Assembly (NCBI GenBank): GCA_001598975.1 | Contig: BBXU01001575.1 | Coordinates: 1-45,682, forward strand | DNA length: 45,682 nt | Reading direction: 5' to 3' | Source: Parachlorella kessleri | Taxonomy: Eukaryota > Chlorophyta > Trebouxiophyceae > Chlorellales > Chlorellaceae | Shown: piece by piece, positions 19,219 to 31,200 of the stretch | Layout: each line of letters opens with the position of its first letter | How positions within the stretch are numbered: position 1 is the stretch's first letter | The notes under the pieces: generated by a model | Told to the model about the DNA's origin: nothing | Seen by the model: the letters and a program-made list of their open reading frames with translations, nothing else | Database searches by the model: none | Position numbers and translations under genes: made by a program

Positions 19219-22200
19219 ATGGACGATGAGAAGCAGGTGCTAGAGCAGGCCAGGCGCCTGCCCCTTGAGGAGCGGGTCGACCACAAGAACTGGAAAGTGA
19301 GGAGCGAGGCGTTGGATCACATTAAGGAACAATGCACGCGGGCAAGGAGCAGCCAGGACCCGATTTTCGCAGAGGCTGGTACGTCCAGGCAGGCGCTTCT
19401 GTTTGCTGTACAAGTGGGATAGCTTCTGGATCTGCAGACAGCAGTGGCAGGGAAGGGGGCCACTGAGCATGCACAGTGCTTGTTGCAGGGCCTCTCATGA
19501 AAGGGCTAGTGGCTGACAGCAATGCAAACAACATGGACAAAGCGCTGGAGGCGCTGGTGGCATACTTGGAGAAGGCAGACGAAGCACAGGCTTCCAGGTG
19601 CCTGGCTGTCGGCGCTGCGCACGGGGCTTGTTTCTACCAGAAGGGCAGGCGCCACCTGGCAAAGGGACCGCATATGTGTCACTTGTCACCTGCTCACTAG
19701 TAGTCGCTAGCCCACGTTGCAACACAACTGAGCTGCACAGAGTACCTTACTGCAGGATGGCCGGCCCTGTGTGCTCCACAATAGCTGCCAAGGCCCTTAA
19801 GGCCCGCCCAAGCACCCTTGCGAAAGCCACTGAGGTCTGCCTGCTATTTGTGGAGCTGGAGCAGCAGGCAGCAGTTATTGAGGGTATCATGAAGGCATTC
19901 AGCGACAAAGTGCCGAAAGTGGTAGTTGCTGCGCTGGACATCCTGGTGAAGGCAGTCAGGTGGGTGGGGAGAGGGAAGAGACTGGCACACACACATTGCG
20001 TGTTTTGCAGTGCTGCAGAAGGGTTACCTGTGCATTGAGTTGGGTGTCCATTCTAAGGTTGAGCTGTGTATCGGAGTCTGTTTGCACAGTACACCTGCTG
20101 GCTTCGTAAATGAACGTTTGACCTTGGTCCGCGCAAACACCCCAAGCCTGGTTACTACTTTCTCTCGCAGCGCTTTCGGCACTAAGGTGATGGACTTCAA
20201 GGCCATCATGAAGGGCCTGCCGGCTGTTTTTGGAGCCTCCCAGAATGATGTCCGCAACAAGGCCAAGGAGCTCACGGTGGGGTACATGCTGTACGCCTTT
20301 GGGGAGGGTGCTGGAGCTGTCAGGGTTCCACACAGCTGGTCACAAGGCTGCTTGTAATTGCTAATCTCCAGTGCAGCTGCGTTTGAGGGCTGATGTGTGT
20401 AGGTTCATGCAGTCCGCTGTTAGCCATGGGAAATTCTTGCAGCTAAGGACCTGCATTGTCTTGAGTCTCCCACTTGAGCAATTGCAGGTGGAGCTGGCGG
20501 CTTACCTTGGGGGACCTGTGGTATCTGCTGCCCTGCTGGAGAAGATGCCTGCCGCCATGAAGAAGGACGTGGAGAAGCTGTTGGAGGAGCTGCCTCCAGG
20601 CGAGAGCAATATGGCTTTCAGGGAGCGGTGGCAGGCTTCGATTTGTGTGGACCTCAGCAGCAGCTCTACTAAATACCGCGAGCACACAGCGGATGGTCAG
20701 CACTCCCTGGTTTGGGATAGGTGATACACCACGGAACTCCCGCAAACTGCATCTGGTGGTGCTTCTGTCCAGGCAAGCGCCACGCGGAGCGGTACACCCG
20801 CAAGGAGCAGGCAGCCAGGGCAGAGGCGCCTGACGAGCCTGAGCCCATGGAGATCGATGCGGCGCCTGCGGCGCCCGCTGATGTGGAGGAGGAGGATGCG
20901 GTGGGTGGGGATGGGGTGGGCCGTGGTTGGCAGGCTTGGTTGGCAGGCTGAAGTGGCCATCAGTTGTTGGCATCTCCCCGAGCTGGTGGAGCTTGTTTGG
21001 CAGGGCCAGACTTGAGAACGATAAGGGCAAGTTGGTCACAAGTATGCATATGCTGAGGAAGGTGCTACGGGACTGGCTGACAGTACACTTGACTGGGTGC
21101 CCAGTCAAGTGTACTGTCTGGGTGCCTAGACAAGCTAGGGAGTGATGGGCGCTCTTTGTAGAAACGCGTAAGACATTGCGTGGGCGAGCTGCCGCGCAGC
21201 TGCATAGCGGCGGCAGGTGATTTAGCATCTTGGAGGCACGGTGTAGGTTGTCACTAAGTCGGTGACGGGTGTCTGTGTCCCAGCCAGAAAGACTCGCCAA
21301 CCTGGCAGGGGCCTGGGCGCCTCTTAGTCCACACCATTCCTTCCAAACCCTTCCAAGCGCCAGGACTGACCTCTCCCCTCAGTATCACAGGCAGTCGTTG
21401 AGGGATGCGCTGAATTCCAACAACACATCTGCAGGGCCTGGATGCTTACGAGTTTGCCACCCCCAAGGACATCCTGGGCCCATTGGCAAAGGAGCAGATC
21501 ACAGTGGGCGACGACAAGATAGCTTTCTGGGAGTGCTTCGAAAGCAAGAAGTGGGCTGTGCGTAAGAAGGCGCTGGAGCGCGTGCGGGAGCTGGCATCGG
21601 TCACCAGGTGGGGTCGCCATAAAGCGGGAGCAGAGGCGTGCAATAATATTCTTGGAGCCATTACCCATCTCGTGCAGGGTGCATCGCATGCACAGCGCCC
21701 AGCAGGAAGTCTTGGTGCTTGTGCTGCCCATTACTGGCCTGGAGCCTAGAGCATCGTATTGACACCTGCAGAAGAGAGGGACTATCTGGGCACGAGTCCG
21801 ACCAAGATGCTGTATCCTTTTTGCCAGTGCTTGCCACCTTGTCTTGCCGCCCAAGCGTAAAAGAGACCTGCCCTTCTGCTGATGCACATGCTTAACAGCC
21901 AGGTTGCTTGCTTTAAAGTACTGAGATTACCTGACCCTCTTGTGTCTCAGGCTGGCCACTGGGGACTATGGAGAGTTGGTGAGGGAACTGAAGCGCATCC
22001 TGGCCAAGGATGCCAACATCACCTGTGCAGCCGAGGCAGCGCAGGTGGCGGGAGCGCTGGGGCAGGGACTGCGCAAGGACTTCACTAGTTATGCCAAGGT
22101 GTGTGTGTAGTGGTGGGTGGGTGGGTGGGTGGGTGTGGGTGTGTGGTGGGGGGGGAGGGGGGGGGGGGGCAAAATGACGTTTTCTTGGCACGGAGGGTGT

Positions 22201-25200
22201 AGCTGTCATGTTGTTGCACGGAAATTGTGTTTCCTGGCAGGCCGCGCTTTTGGAACCTGAGCCGAAAAGTCTTCCGCGCGATGCTCCTCCTGCTTGACGC
22301 CATCGAACCACTGCATGGCTTGTGTATGTTGAGTGACTTTCTACAAGTGCTGCAGCAATTGGTTCCCAGTATCTTGGAGCGCTTCAAGGAGAAAAACATT
22401 GTGATGTCCAAGGCGGCAGACGAGTCCCTTCACGCGCTTTTTGAGCACTGTGTGACGCTGCCCGACTGTGCTGAGGATGTGGCGGGGGCAATGGACCATA
22501 AGAATCCCAAGGGTGGGTGTCCGACTTGGACTATGAACTACAGCATATCACTACTGCACGCTGATGTATCACGATGCATTTTTTTGGAAGTCTGGCGTTG
22601 AAGCGCGAGTGATGACAGATTGCTGCCCGCCTGTGCATATGAGCCTCTAAGTGATCCACAACAAGTTGCAAGGCGACCCCCGTATGCAGAAGTTGAACAG
22701 CCAAATCAATACAATCCCATTTGAATAGGGTTCTGGGCTGACAAATTGATGTTCATGTGCGTGGTTGCAGTGCGATCGGACACGGCCAAGCTGGTGAAGG
22801 ACTGCCTGGAGAAGACACCCAAGGCACAGGTGTTGAAGGTGCGTGCAATGGGAACAATCAGGCATTATTAGTGAGCCAGCCTGAGGGCGGCAGTAGCAGG
22901 CGACAGTTCGACGAGAAGGTGGGCCCCATGCTAGCCTGCTGCGTGCACATGCGGACTGGAAGGCAGCCAGCTGTGCGTCTTGCCCAGACTGTGCCCCTTG
23001 CACACCCATTGCTTGTCTTCCCACTGCGCTGTGCAGTTGCAAGGCAGCCTCTTGCCTGCGCTGGCCAAGCTGGCGCTGGATGGGGACGCCGGCATCCGTG
23101 ACGCAGCGCAGGGCGGCATGGTTGTGTTTGCGGTCAAGGCAGGCAGCGTGGGAGTGCTGGATAAGGTGGGCCTGGAAAGTTAACGACGGGCGCCGTGTTC
23201 GCTCCAAGGGACTCCAACTCAGTGCCGAACCGCAATAAGTTGCGACTGTCAGTTCCTGAGCTAGACAAAATGTGGGCGGACTGTGGCAAAGTGGTGGTCA
23301 TATACGACCTGAGCTGTGCTTCCTGTGCAGCTCACACACGTACCAGAATCTGCAGACCCCAGTAGTCGGCGGTTGAGGTGACGTTGACCTTGGGTATGCT
23401 CAGGTGATGGACAAGCTGGATGACAGCCGCAAGAAGAAGATTGAAGAAATGGTTCAGGAGGCCATAAGGGCAGCCCCAGCTGCAGGTGGGGTATTTGGAC
23501 TTGCATGTAGTTATGCATATGATAATGGAACGATGGAGGCGATTGGAGCATTTTGGCAAGAAGCTCTGGTGGCCAATCGGGCATTGGGTATGCTACTGCA
23601 TTCAGGCCGCTGCGTTGCTATCTCTCCAACTGTCCATGGTGCCAGGAGCCACCAGTAGCCCAGCAGGTGCTGCTGGGGCAAGTTTCAGGGCAATGTATCC
23701 AAGTTGTGTTCTGTTGCAGGTGGCAAGGCGCCGGCACGGACAACATCCGGGGCCTCCCGCCCTGGCACGTCGGGCTCAGCAGCATCGTCACGTGCCAACC
23801 CGCCCTTGGCACCTAAGAATACAAACTCCGCGCGGCCATCAGCCATGGCAGCGGCAGCAGGAGCGGCTAAGGCCACTGGCGCAGCACCCGTTAAGCGCAC
23901 AGGTAGCAGTGCGAGCACCGCGGGTGGTGCAAAGACCAAGGCAGCCGGTGGCGGTGGGGTTGCGGCAGGTATGTTGGGCTACTGTGGTGGTGGGCCATAT
24001 ACTTGTGATTAGGGCAAGGTGTCCAGGACACATGGAAGTGCCGGAAGTCTGCCGGCAAATCTTGCACTGGGCGAGGGGCCAGCACTGCCAAACACTATGC
24101 CAGGGTGGCTTATTGATTGAGCCACACAATGGACCCTGGCCGCAAGCTCATCCCTTGTTGCAGATGAGGACGAGTCCTCTGTGAACGCCCCTAAGCTAAG
24201 TAATGAAGAGCTGGAGGACAGGATGACTCAACTGTTTGGGTCCAGCACAGGTTTGTGAGGATGGCATGAGGCTTGTCTATGGCAGTCATGTGGACATCAA
24301 AACAACAGCCCACGTCCTTGGTCCCACATGTGGGCTATGCTGCTGCTGAGCTCCCCTAGTACTGCGGCAGGCACTGCCAGCACCTTCCCACCCGCTCTGG
24401 CACTGGCCCTTACTAGCCTCAATGGGCCTGACCCTCTGGCTCCCCTACTCCTTGTGCTGGGCGAGGTGGATGGCATGGAACCCCCAACATGACTATTACC
24501 TTTTGCTGCCCTCCATTTGCGCAGTTGAGGGTCTGCGCAGTGCCAAGTGGCAGGACCGCCTGGAGGCCATGGGGGCAGTACTGGGCAAGGTGGAAAGCAT
24601 GGCGGGGCCAGAGCTGGATGCCAGCGTGCTGATGCAGGGGGTTGGCTTCCTACCCGGCTGGGGTGACAAGAACTTCCAGGTGTGTTGCTGTCGGGCCCTG
24701 CTTGCCTGCTTGAGAGATACTGGGCAGAGGTTTGCTTGCAGACCCGGGCCAATAAACAACCTCGGGCCTAATGTTTCTGCAAGTGGGACAGATGTTGATT
24801 TCCTGGGCAGTGCATGTGTCTACCGTCCCGGGAGTGCAGGAGTAATGCACCGCACGCTGCTTTCATATGACCCGGGTAGCTCGTGCAAGCCCATTGCGGA
24901 TTCAACACTCCTGCTCTGATGCTCCCTTTGGCATTGAGTCTTTTAACATTTTATTTGCAGGTCCTGAACAAGTGCTTCGACCTTGTGGCTCTTGTGGCGA
25001 AGGAGGCGCCTGGCTTCAGCAAGAAGGACGCGATCTATGCGATGGAAGGCCTGGCTGAGAAGGTCCATGAGCTGAAGCACAAGTGAGTTCCCCCCCTGAC
25101 GACCTCGCAGGGCTCAAGGCATTGCAGCAGGGAAGCTGGTGCACAGCTTGGAGTTGGAAGTGGCATGGCAGCTTCATTGGAGCCGGCCGTCTGCGCCGTG

Positions 25201-28200
25201 ATCCCTTTCTAATTGATTCCCGAGCCCGGGACATATCATGTAGTCTCTACGTTGCCTTATCATTGAGGTTACATTGCTGAAGGGAGAAGGTGTTCGAGGC
25301 GCTGTCTCTTATCTCTGAGGCCGTCGGCCCCAGCTTTGTGATGACACTCCTGCACAAGCGGGCTGCAGCCAACAAGAACCCCAAGGTATTTGCATGTGCC
25401 ACATTTGTGAGCCTGCCCTAGGGCAAGTATCTGTTGTGTAATCACTGACTGCGAGCCACTATGCAGTTCAAGCTGGCCTGCAAAGTCCTCCATTAGGCGC
25501 ACATGCTCATTGTTGATGTAGTTGAAACCACGTAAGAAGTAGCATCCCCAGGACCAATGAGCGATACTGCGGCCATCGCTTTGGGTGCTCCAGGTTCTTG
25601 CTGAGGCGCTGGGCTGGATGGCTGTTGCTGTGGAAGCCTTTGGGCTTGCGACTATGAATGTGAAGACCATCATTGACTGGATGAAGGCAGACCTGGGATC
25701 AGCCAGCGCACCAGGTAACCATTGTCTATGCATATGTCATCCCAAGCTCAGTGACTTGCACCTGATGCATCTGCTTTTCAAGCCAGTAGACCCGGTACCC
25801 GCTGCTATGTGGGGCTTGCAGTGGAGGTAATTTGCAGGAAGGTTGCCAAGCTGGCGGTGGGTAGACATTGAAACTGAATCGAGCCTGAACGACCTTGCTG
25901 TGCCGCTTCTTGCAGTTCGCAACAAGGCCATGGAGGTGCTAGGCAAGTGCCATGCGCAGCTGGGACCAGCGTTGGTTGACTTCCTGGAGGGCCTCAAGCC
26001 TGCTCAGATGACGGCGCTGGAGGAGCATTTCAGGCAGAACCCCAAGACCGAGGTGCGGTGGGGCCGCTGCCTGGCGGGAAGGGTTTTGTGTTGTGTAGTC
26101 GCTCAAGTGCCTTGGGGAATGCGTTGCAATCTGTTGAGTGTTGCAGCATGGCTCTTGATGCTCAGGTCACTGACAGTATGGGGTTCAGGGTATTTGGGTT
26201 TTTTTCCTTGCAGGTTGTTCCCACGCGCAAGGTGCGCAAGGGCAGCAAGGGCGGGGCGGCAAAAGGCAAGGGAGCTGCGGCGCAGGTGGCAGCTGCTGAC
26301 GATGGTGAGTGTGATACTGTAGTTGTTGTCCAAGCTGAAACTGCCACAATTGTACGGACGAGTGCAGCACATTCATACTACCGGGAACATATGTAAATGC
26401 TATGGTATCCCTTTGTGGCACTCAGAACAGCATGAAGCTGCCTTTCCAAATCAGCGATCAGATAGTAAGTAGTTCTCCCCTGCATGTCTTGATGCAGACG
26501 AGGATGCCGCCCCTCCCTCCCTGGATGACCTACTCCCACGCACCGACATCAGCGGCCGCATCACGCCGTCGCTGCTGTCCATGCTGACCAGCTCCAACTG
26601 GAAAGAGCGGAATGCTGGGGTGCTGGAGGTGGAGTCCATCCTGAAGGAGGCCAGCAACCGCATCCAGCCCAATGTGGGGGAGCTCCTGTCAGCCATGAAG
26701 GTGGGCAGGTTACTTGGGTGTGCCTGGGAGCTGAGTTTACCTGCGGGGTGGGGTTGGCCTGTCTGTCGTTCTGGCCACCATAGAAGGGGTTGAGCAAGGC
26801 ATGGACAGGAAGGGCGCGCAAGGTGGTCAGGAGACTGTGATAACTTGGTTCCTATAGTGCTGGGTGATAGCACAGCAGCGATAGTAGTTATGCTAATGGA
26901 GCAGATACGTGGGGTTGGGTCGACCTGACTTGAAAGGGAAGCATCAGGTCGTTTCCCCAGCTAAGCACGGCCGATCCGGCAATGGAACCCCCAAAGCTAG
27001 CATTTTTTGCGGTGCCTTGGTATACCATTGTCATTGTTCTGGCTGCCTTGTTGAGGATGCGTACTTGAGCATGGTCAGCAGTGTCAATGCAGCAGGAAGG
27101 GATTGCTGCACAGCATGTGACTCAGTTGACCTAAGTTCTTTGTTGCCCAATAACCGTCGAGTGCTTCATATCCTGCAGGGTCGCCTGGCTGACAGCAACC
27201 GCAACCTGGCTGCCAAGGCGCTGACAGTCATGGGCGACATTGCTCGCGCCATGGGGCCCGCCTTTGACAAGCAGGGCCGCCAGCTTTTGGGGCCGGCCCT
27301 ATCAAACCTGTCGGACAACAAGAAGCAGGTGCGTTCTGCAATCGCTGTCAACAGTTCATCTCTGGTTTATGGTTTTGTGTACGGGCTTGGCAGCCGGTGA
27401 TGTAGGTGTTTTGGTGTCAAGCCGTGTACGCTTCATAATATCACCTGCCTTGTGTACGTCTAAGCGTGCTGCGTGGAAACCTGGCCAGGTCCGCGATGCG
27501 GTGCTGTCACTGCTGGACAGCTGGGCTACCATCACACCGCCCGACCGGCTGTTCCCCGCCGTCTTTGAAGCCATTGCTAACCCCAAGTGCATCGTGGATG
27601 GCAAGATAACGGGCTTGCAGTGGTGAGTGATGAGAAGCCGGGTGCTTGGCAAGGGCCGGGTGCCTTGACCCGAACAGCCTGCACAAAGTTGTGTGGCTTG
27701 TATGCTGCAGTCGGCGTCTGCACACATGCAAGTGGACACAAGTAGCAATGCATTGCTTGATTTCCCCAGAAGGATAAACGATTGAGGGCATGGTGTGGCG
27801 CTCCAGCTTCCACTAGTGGGGATTGTCCATCAATATCACTTCAATGCTTCCCACAGGATGACCAAGGTGGTGGCTGAGGGGAAGGGCAAGAAGTGCGGCG
27901 AGCCTGCCCTGCGTGCGGTGGTTCTGGGCACGCAGGACAAGGCGGTGTCAGTGAGGGAGGCGGGCAACGTGCTGCTGACTGAGCTGGTCAAGGTGTGCGG
28001 GGTGGTCTTCTGTTGGAGTACGATTCCCAGGCAGTGCAAATAACATTACCAGGCAGTGCTGATGTTATTTCGCCCCCAGATTAACCTTGTACAGTAGGAG
28101 ATGTAGCCTGAGCTGCATGTACTGCTCAGTGCCATGGGATAAGATGGGGTTTCTGAGCGGAGCTGGAGTTGTACCAGGCATGCCCTCCACGTGCTGCAGG

Positions 28201-31200
28201 AATTAGGCAGGGATCTGATGCAGTCCTGCAGCTCGCTGGACGGCCCTACAAAGAAAGCAGCGCAAGAGCTTCTCACCAAAGCACTTGCAAACGCGCCAGC
28301 AGCAGCACCTCCAGCAGCAGCAGCAGCAGCCACGGCGGCGGCCACACGACCTGCCACAGCTGCAGGCAAGTCACGTGAACTCTTGTTTGGCAGCTGTTTC
28401 GCTCTCTGGCATCTGGCTACCTGGCTGGCTTGGGCAGCCTTGCTTGCTGTTGTTGCAGTCTGTCCGCACGCACCACCCAACTGCATCTGGTGTTGTTTGC
28501 AGCAGACTTCTAAATAGTTGTATTTCCGCTGCAGGTCCCAGGCCCGCAGCAGCTACCGCCTCTCTGCCGCCAAAGACAGCCCCCGCGCGTGTTGCCGCAC
28601 TCAGCCGTGCCGCTGGTGCGACTGGGTCTGGCAGCACTCTTTCACGGGCGGGCAGTGGTGCTGCTACCAGTGAGGTGGCAGGGGAGCAGGCCGCGGGGCC
28701 GCTGCTGGTGCTGAGCTCTGGCAAGGCAGACCGCGCTAGGAAGGTATGTTGCTACTGCTTGTGGGATTCTCGGGGGACTGCCAAGTGCATGTTCCTGCAG
28801 AATAACCCTCGCAACAGCTCCAGGTCAGGCCCTGGCCTTTGTGTCTATCTGCAAACTATGCCTTACATGCACCTAGCGGAGTGTGGTGCGCACTGTTGTG
28901 TAAATCCCTTGGTTTCACTCCTCAAGTTTGTATTGGCCTGCAGTACCGACCACGGCCCGGCAAGTTTGATGGGCTCAACCCCGAGGAGATTGAGATCTTG
29001 GAGCGAGAGCTTGGTGCTGTGGCCTCGGACCAGCTCAGGTGCTTCTTTCTACAGTTGGCAACACCTGCCCTGGCCGCATCCATAAACCAGCATTAGCAAG
29101 GACATCTGGCTGCGACTTATGCTGATTGCACTTTCGTGACCTGCAGGAGCATTAGGGGGTCGCGTGTATACTACATACTTAACTCGACCCGTTCTCTGTG
29201 CCCTCTCTACACAGGACGCTGCTGTTCAACAAGGATTTCAAGCGGCATCTTGAGGCTGCAGACCTGCTCACGCAGCAGCTGCCACTGCTCCTGGACGAAG
29301 TTAGGGCATCGCTGGACCTGCTGTTCCGCTGGGTGGTGCTTCGTATCTGCGACGGCAACATGCAGGTGAATTGTAATGCTTGCTTGGCTTCGGGCGCCTC
29401 CAGCCCTAACTACCCAAAAGAGGTGGGAAACCAGGGTGTGGGCGTTGCAGGGTGTGTGCTTTCGATATCAGGGGTTGCTCATGCAGAGTGCTTGCGGGGT
29501 ATGCACGATGCCCTGGCCGTCCCCATGCAGTTGCCTGGTCAATTGGTCCCTAGCAGCCTTGTCGAAATAGCTCATCCATGTGGTAGAGCACTGCAAGGCA
29601 GTGTTCAAGGCAATCAAGGAATCCGCTGAAGGCGAGCATTCGCGTAAGAGCTCCTCCTGACCCTTCCTGCAGTCGCTGATCAAGGTGCTGGAACTCTGCA
29701 AGGCGGTCCTGGAGGCGCTGATAGAGTCACAGGAGTCCATTGGTGACTATGAGGCTTCCCTGCTGCTACCCTGCGTGGTGGAGAAGTCTGGCCACAACCA
29801 GGTGCGTGCTGCCAAGCTTTGTTTTGGTGGATCGGTGGGCAGGCCGGAGGCACGTAGGCCCTCGGTCACTGTCGATTCAAGATGCTGCACAGTGGCGTGA
29901 GATATGAGTTGCGTACCACATGTAAGTTTGCATATTCTGACTCGTAGGTGCTTGGGCTCACACCAATTCTGAGCCTGCAATCACGTTGTTCCACTTATCT
30001 TTTTAAGTTGCAGCAAATCACACGGTGATTTTAGTGGTGCAGGACCGCGTGCGAGCTCTGCACCGGGATGTGATGCGGTTGTGTTGCAGCCTTATGAGCC
30101 CGGCAAAGGTGCTGGAGTATATAATACTGGTAAGTCTCCTCGCCTGTGATTGCCAAATATCGAACCTCTTTGCTTATGGCGACCTTGCTGATGTTGCTGG
30201 CGATATCTGCGTTGGCAAACCTGCCATTTAGCCAATGTTAGGTCACAACACATCATGCAAATTGATGTCAGGGTAGTGGCTCTGGTTTGCAGGGCCTGGG
30301 CTCCAAGAATAACCGCACGAAGATAGAGTGCTGCGAGGAGATTGGCTGCATGATCCAGCGAGAGGGCATGGGGCCCCTACTTAGCTGCAAAGTGAAGCCT
30401 CTGCCTGCATTGGCGCAGGTAAGGTCTTTCTATCATTCCTAGAGCAGTGCCTTGCAGTTGTGGTGCTCAGTATCACTGCTTGCATTTTGGCATGGCACAT
30501 TGCCTTTCCTCAATGGTGTAGCCGCAGTACAGTGGCATCTGCAGGGCTTCAAGCTGTAGCCCATTTGCTCCAAGCCACGGTCTTCAGACCCCCACTCACT
30601 TCGGTCCTTTCCATGTCTGTGGTGCAGCTGCTGCCGGAGAGGGACGGCGCCACCCGGTCTGCTGCACTTGGTACGATCGAGCTTGTCTGGTGTGAGGAGG
30701 GAGATAATGTGTGGAAGCTCCTAGGCAGGTGAGCTTGCTGTGACAGGTTGCGCACAATTGGTGCTCCCTTTCGTCCTGCAGAAGAATATGAGATTTGCGT
30801 TGCATGAATGTGGTATGATAAGGGGTGGAACTTGGCTGGGGAAGGGCTCATTGTGGAAACCAAGCATACACATACGCTGGTACTTTGTGAAAGGGCTTTG
30901 GAATTGGACCAATTATACATGGACTTAGTAATGCAGACTGGAGAACCGCGAGCGTGAGATGGTGGAGGACCGCATCAAGCGCTCCAAGCTCCAGCCTAAG
31001 GCAGCCATGCCGCAGGCAGCGCTGGGAGCAGCGGCATTGCCAGCAGCAGCCTTGACAGCTGAGGCCACACCGGTCTTCAGGTGGGGCCTGTGCACCTGGC
31101 CAGGATGGAGTGAGTATGTGGCGCTGGGAAAGCTTCACATCAGTCCGAATCTTTACTTGGTCTTGCCATTGTCTTGTCGGTCGGCCAGAATTTGCACCTT

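Noticed and set aside
26701..27178. Open frames within the 478-base MOR1 intron 21
   Set aside because: Exons 21 and 22 join in phase between two helices of TOG4 (SAMK, then GRLADSNRN), and the open frames show no similarity to TOG repeats.
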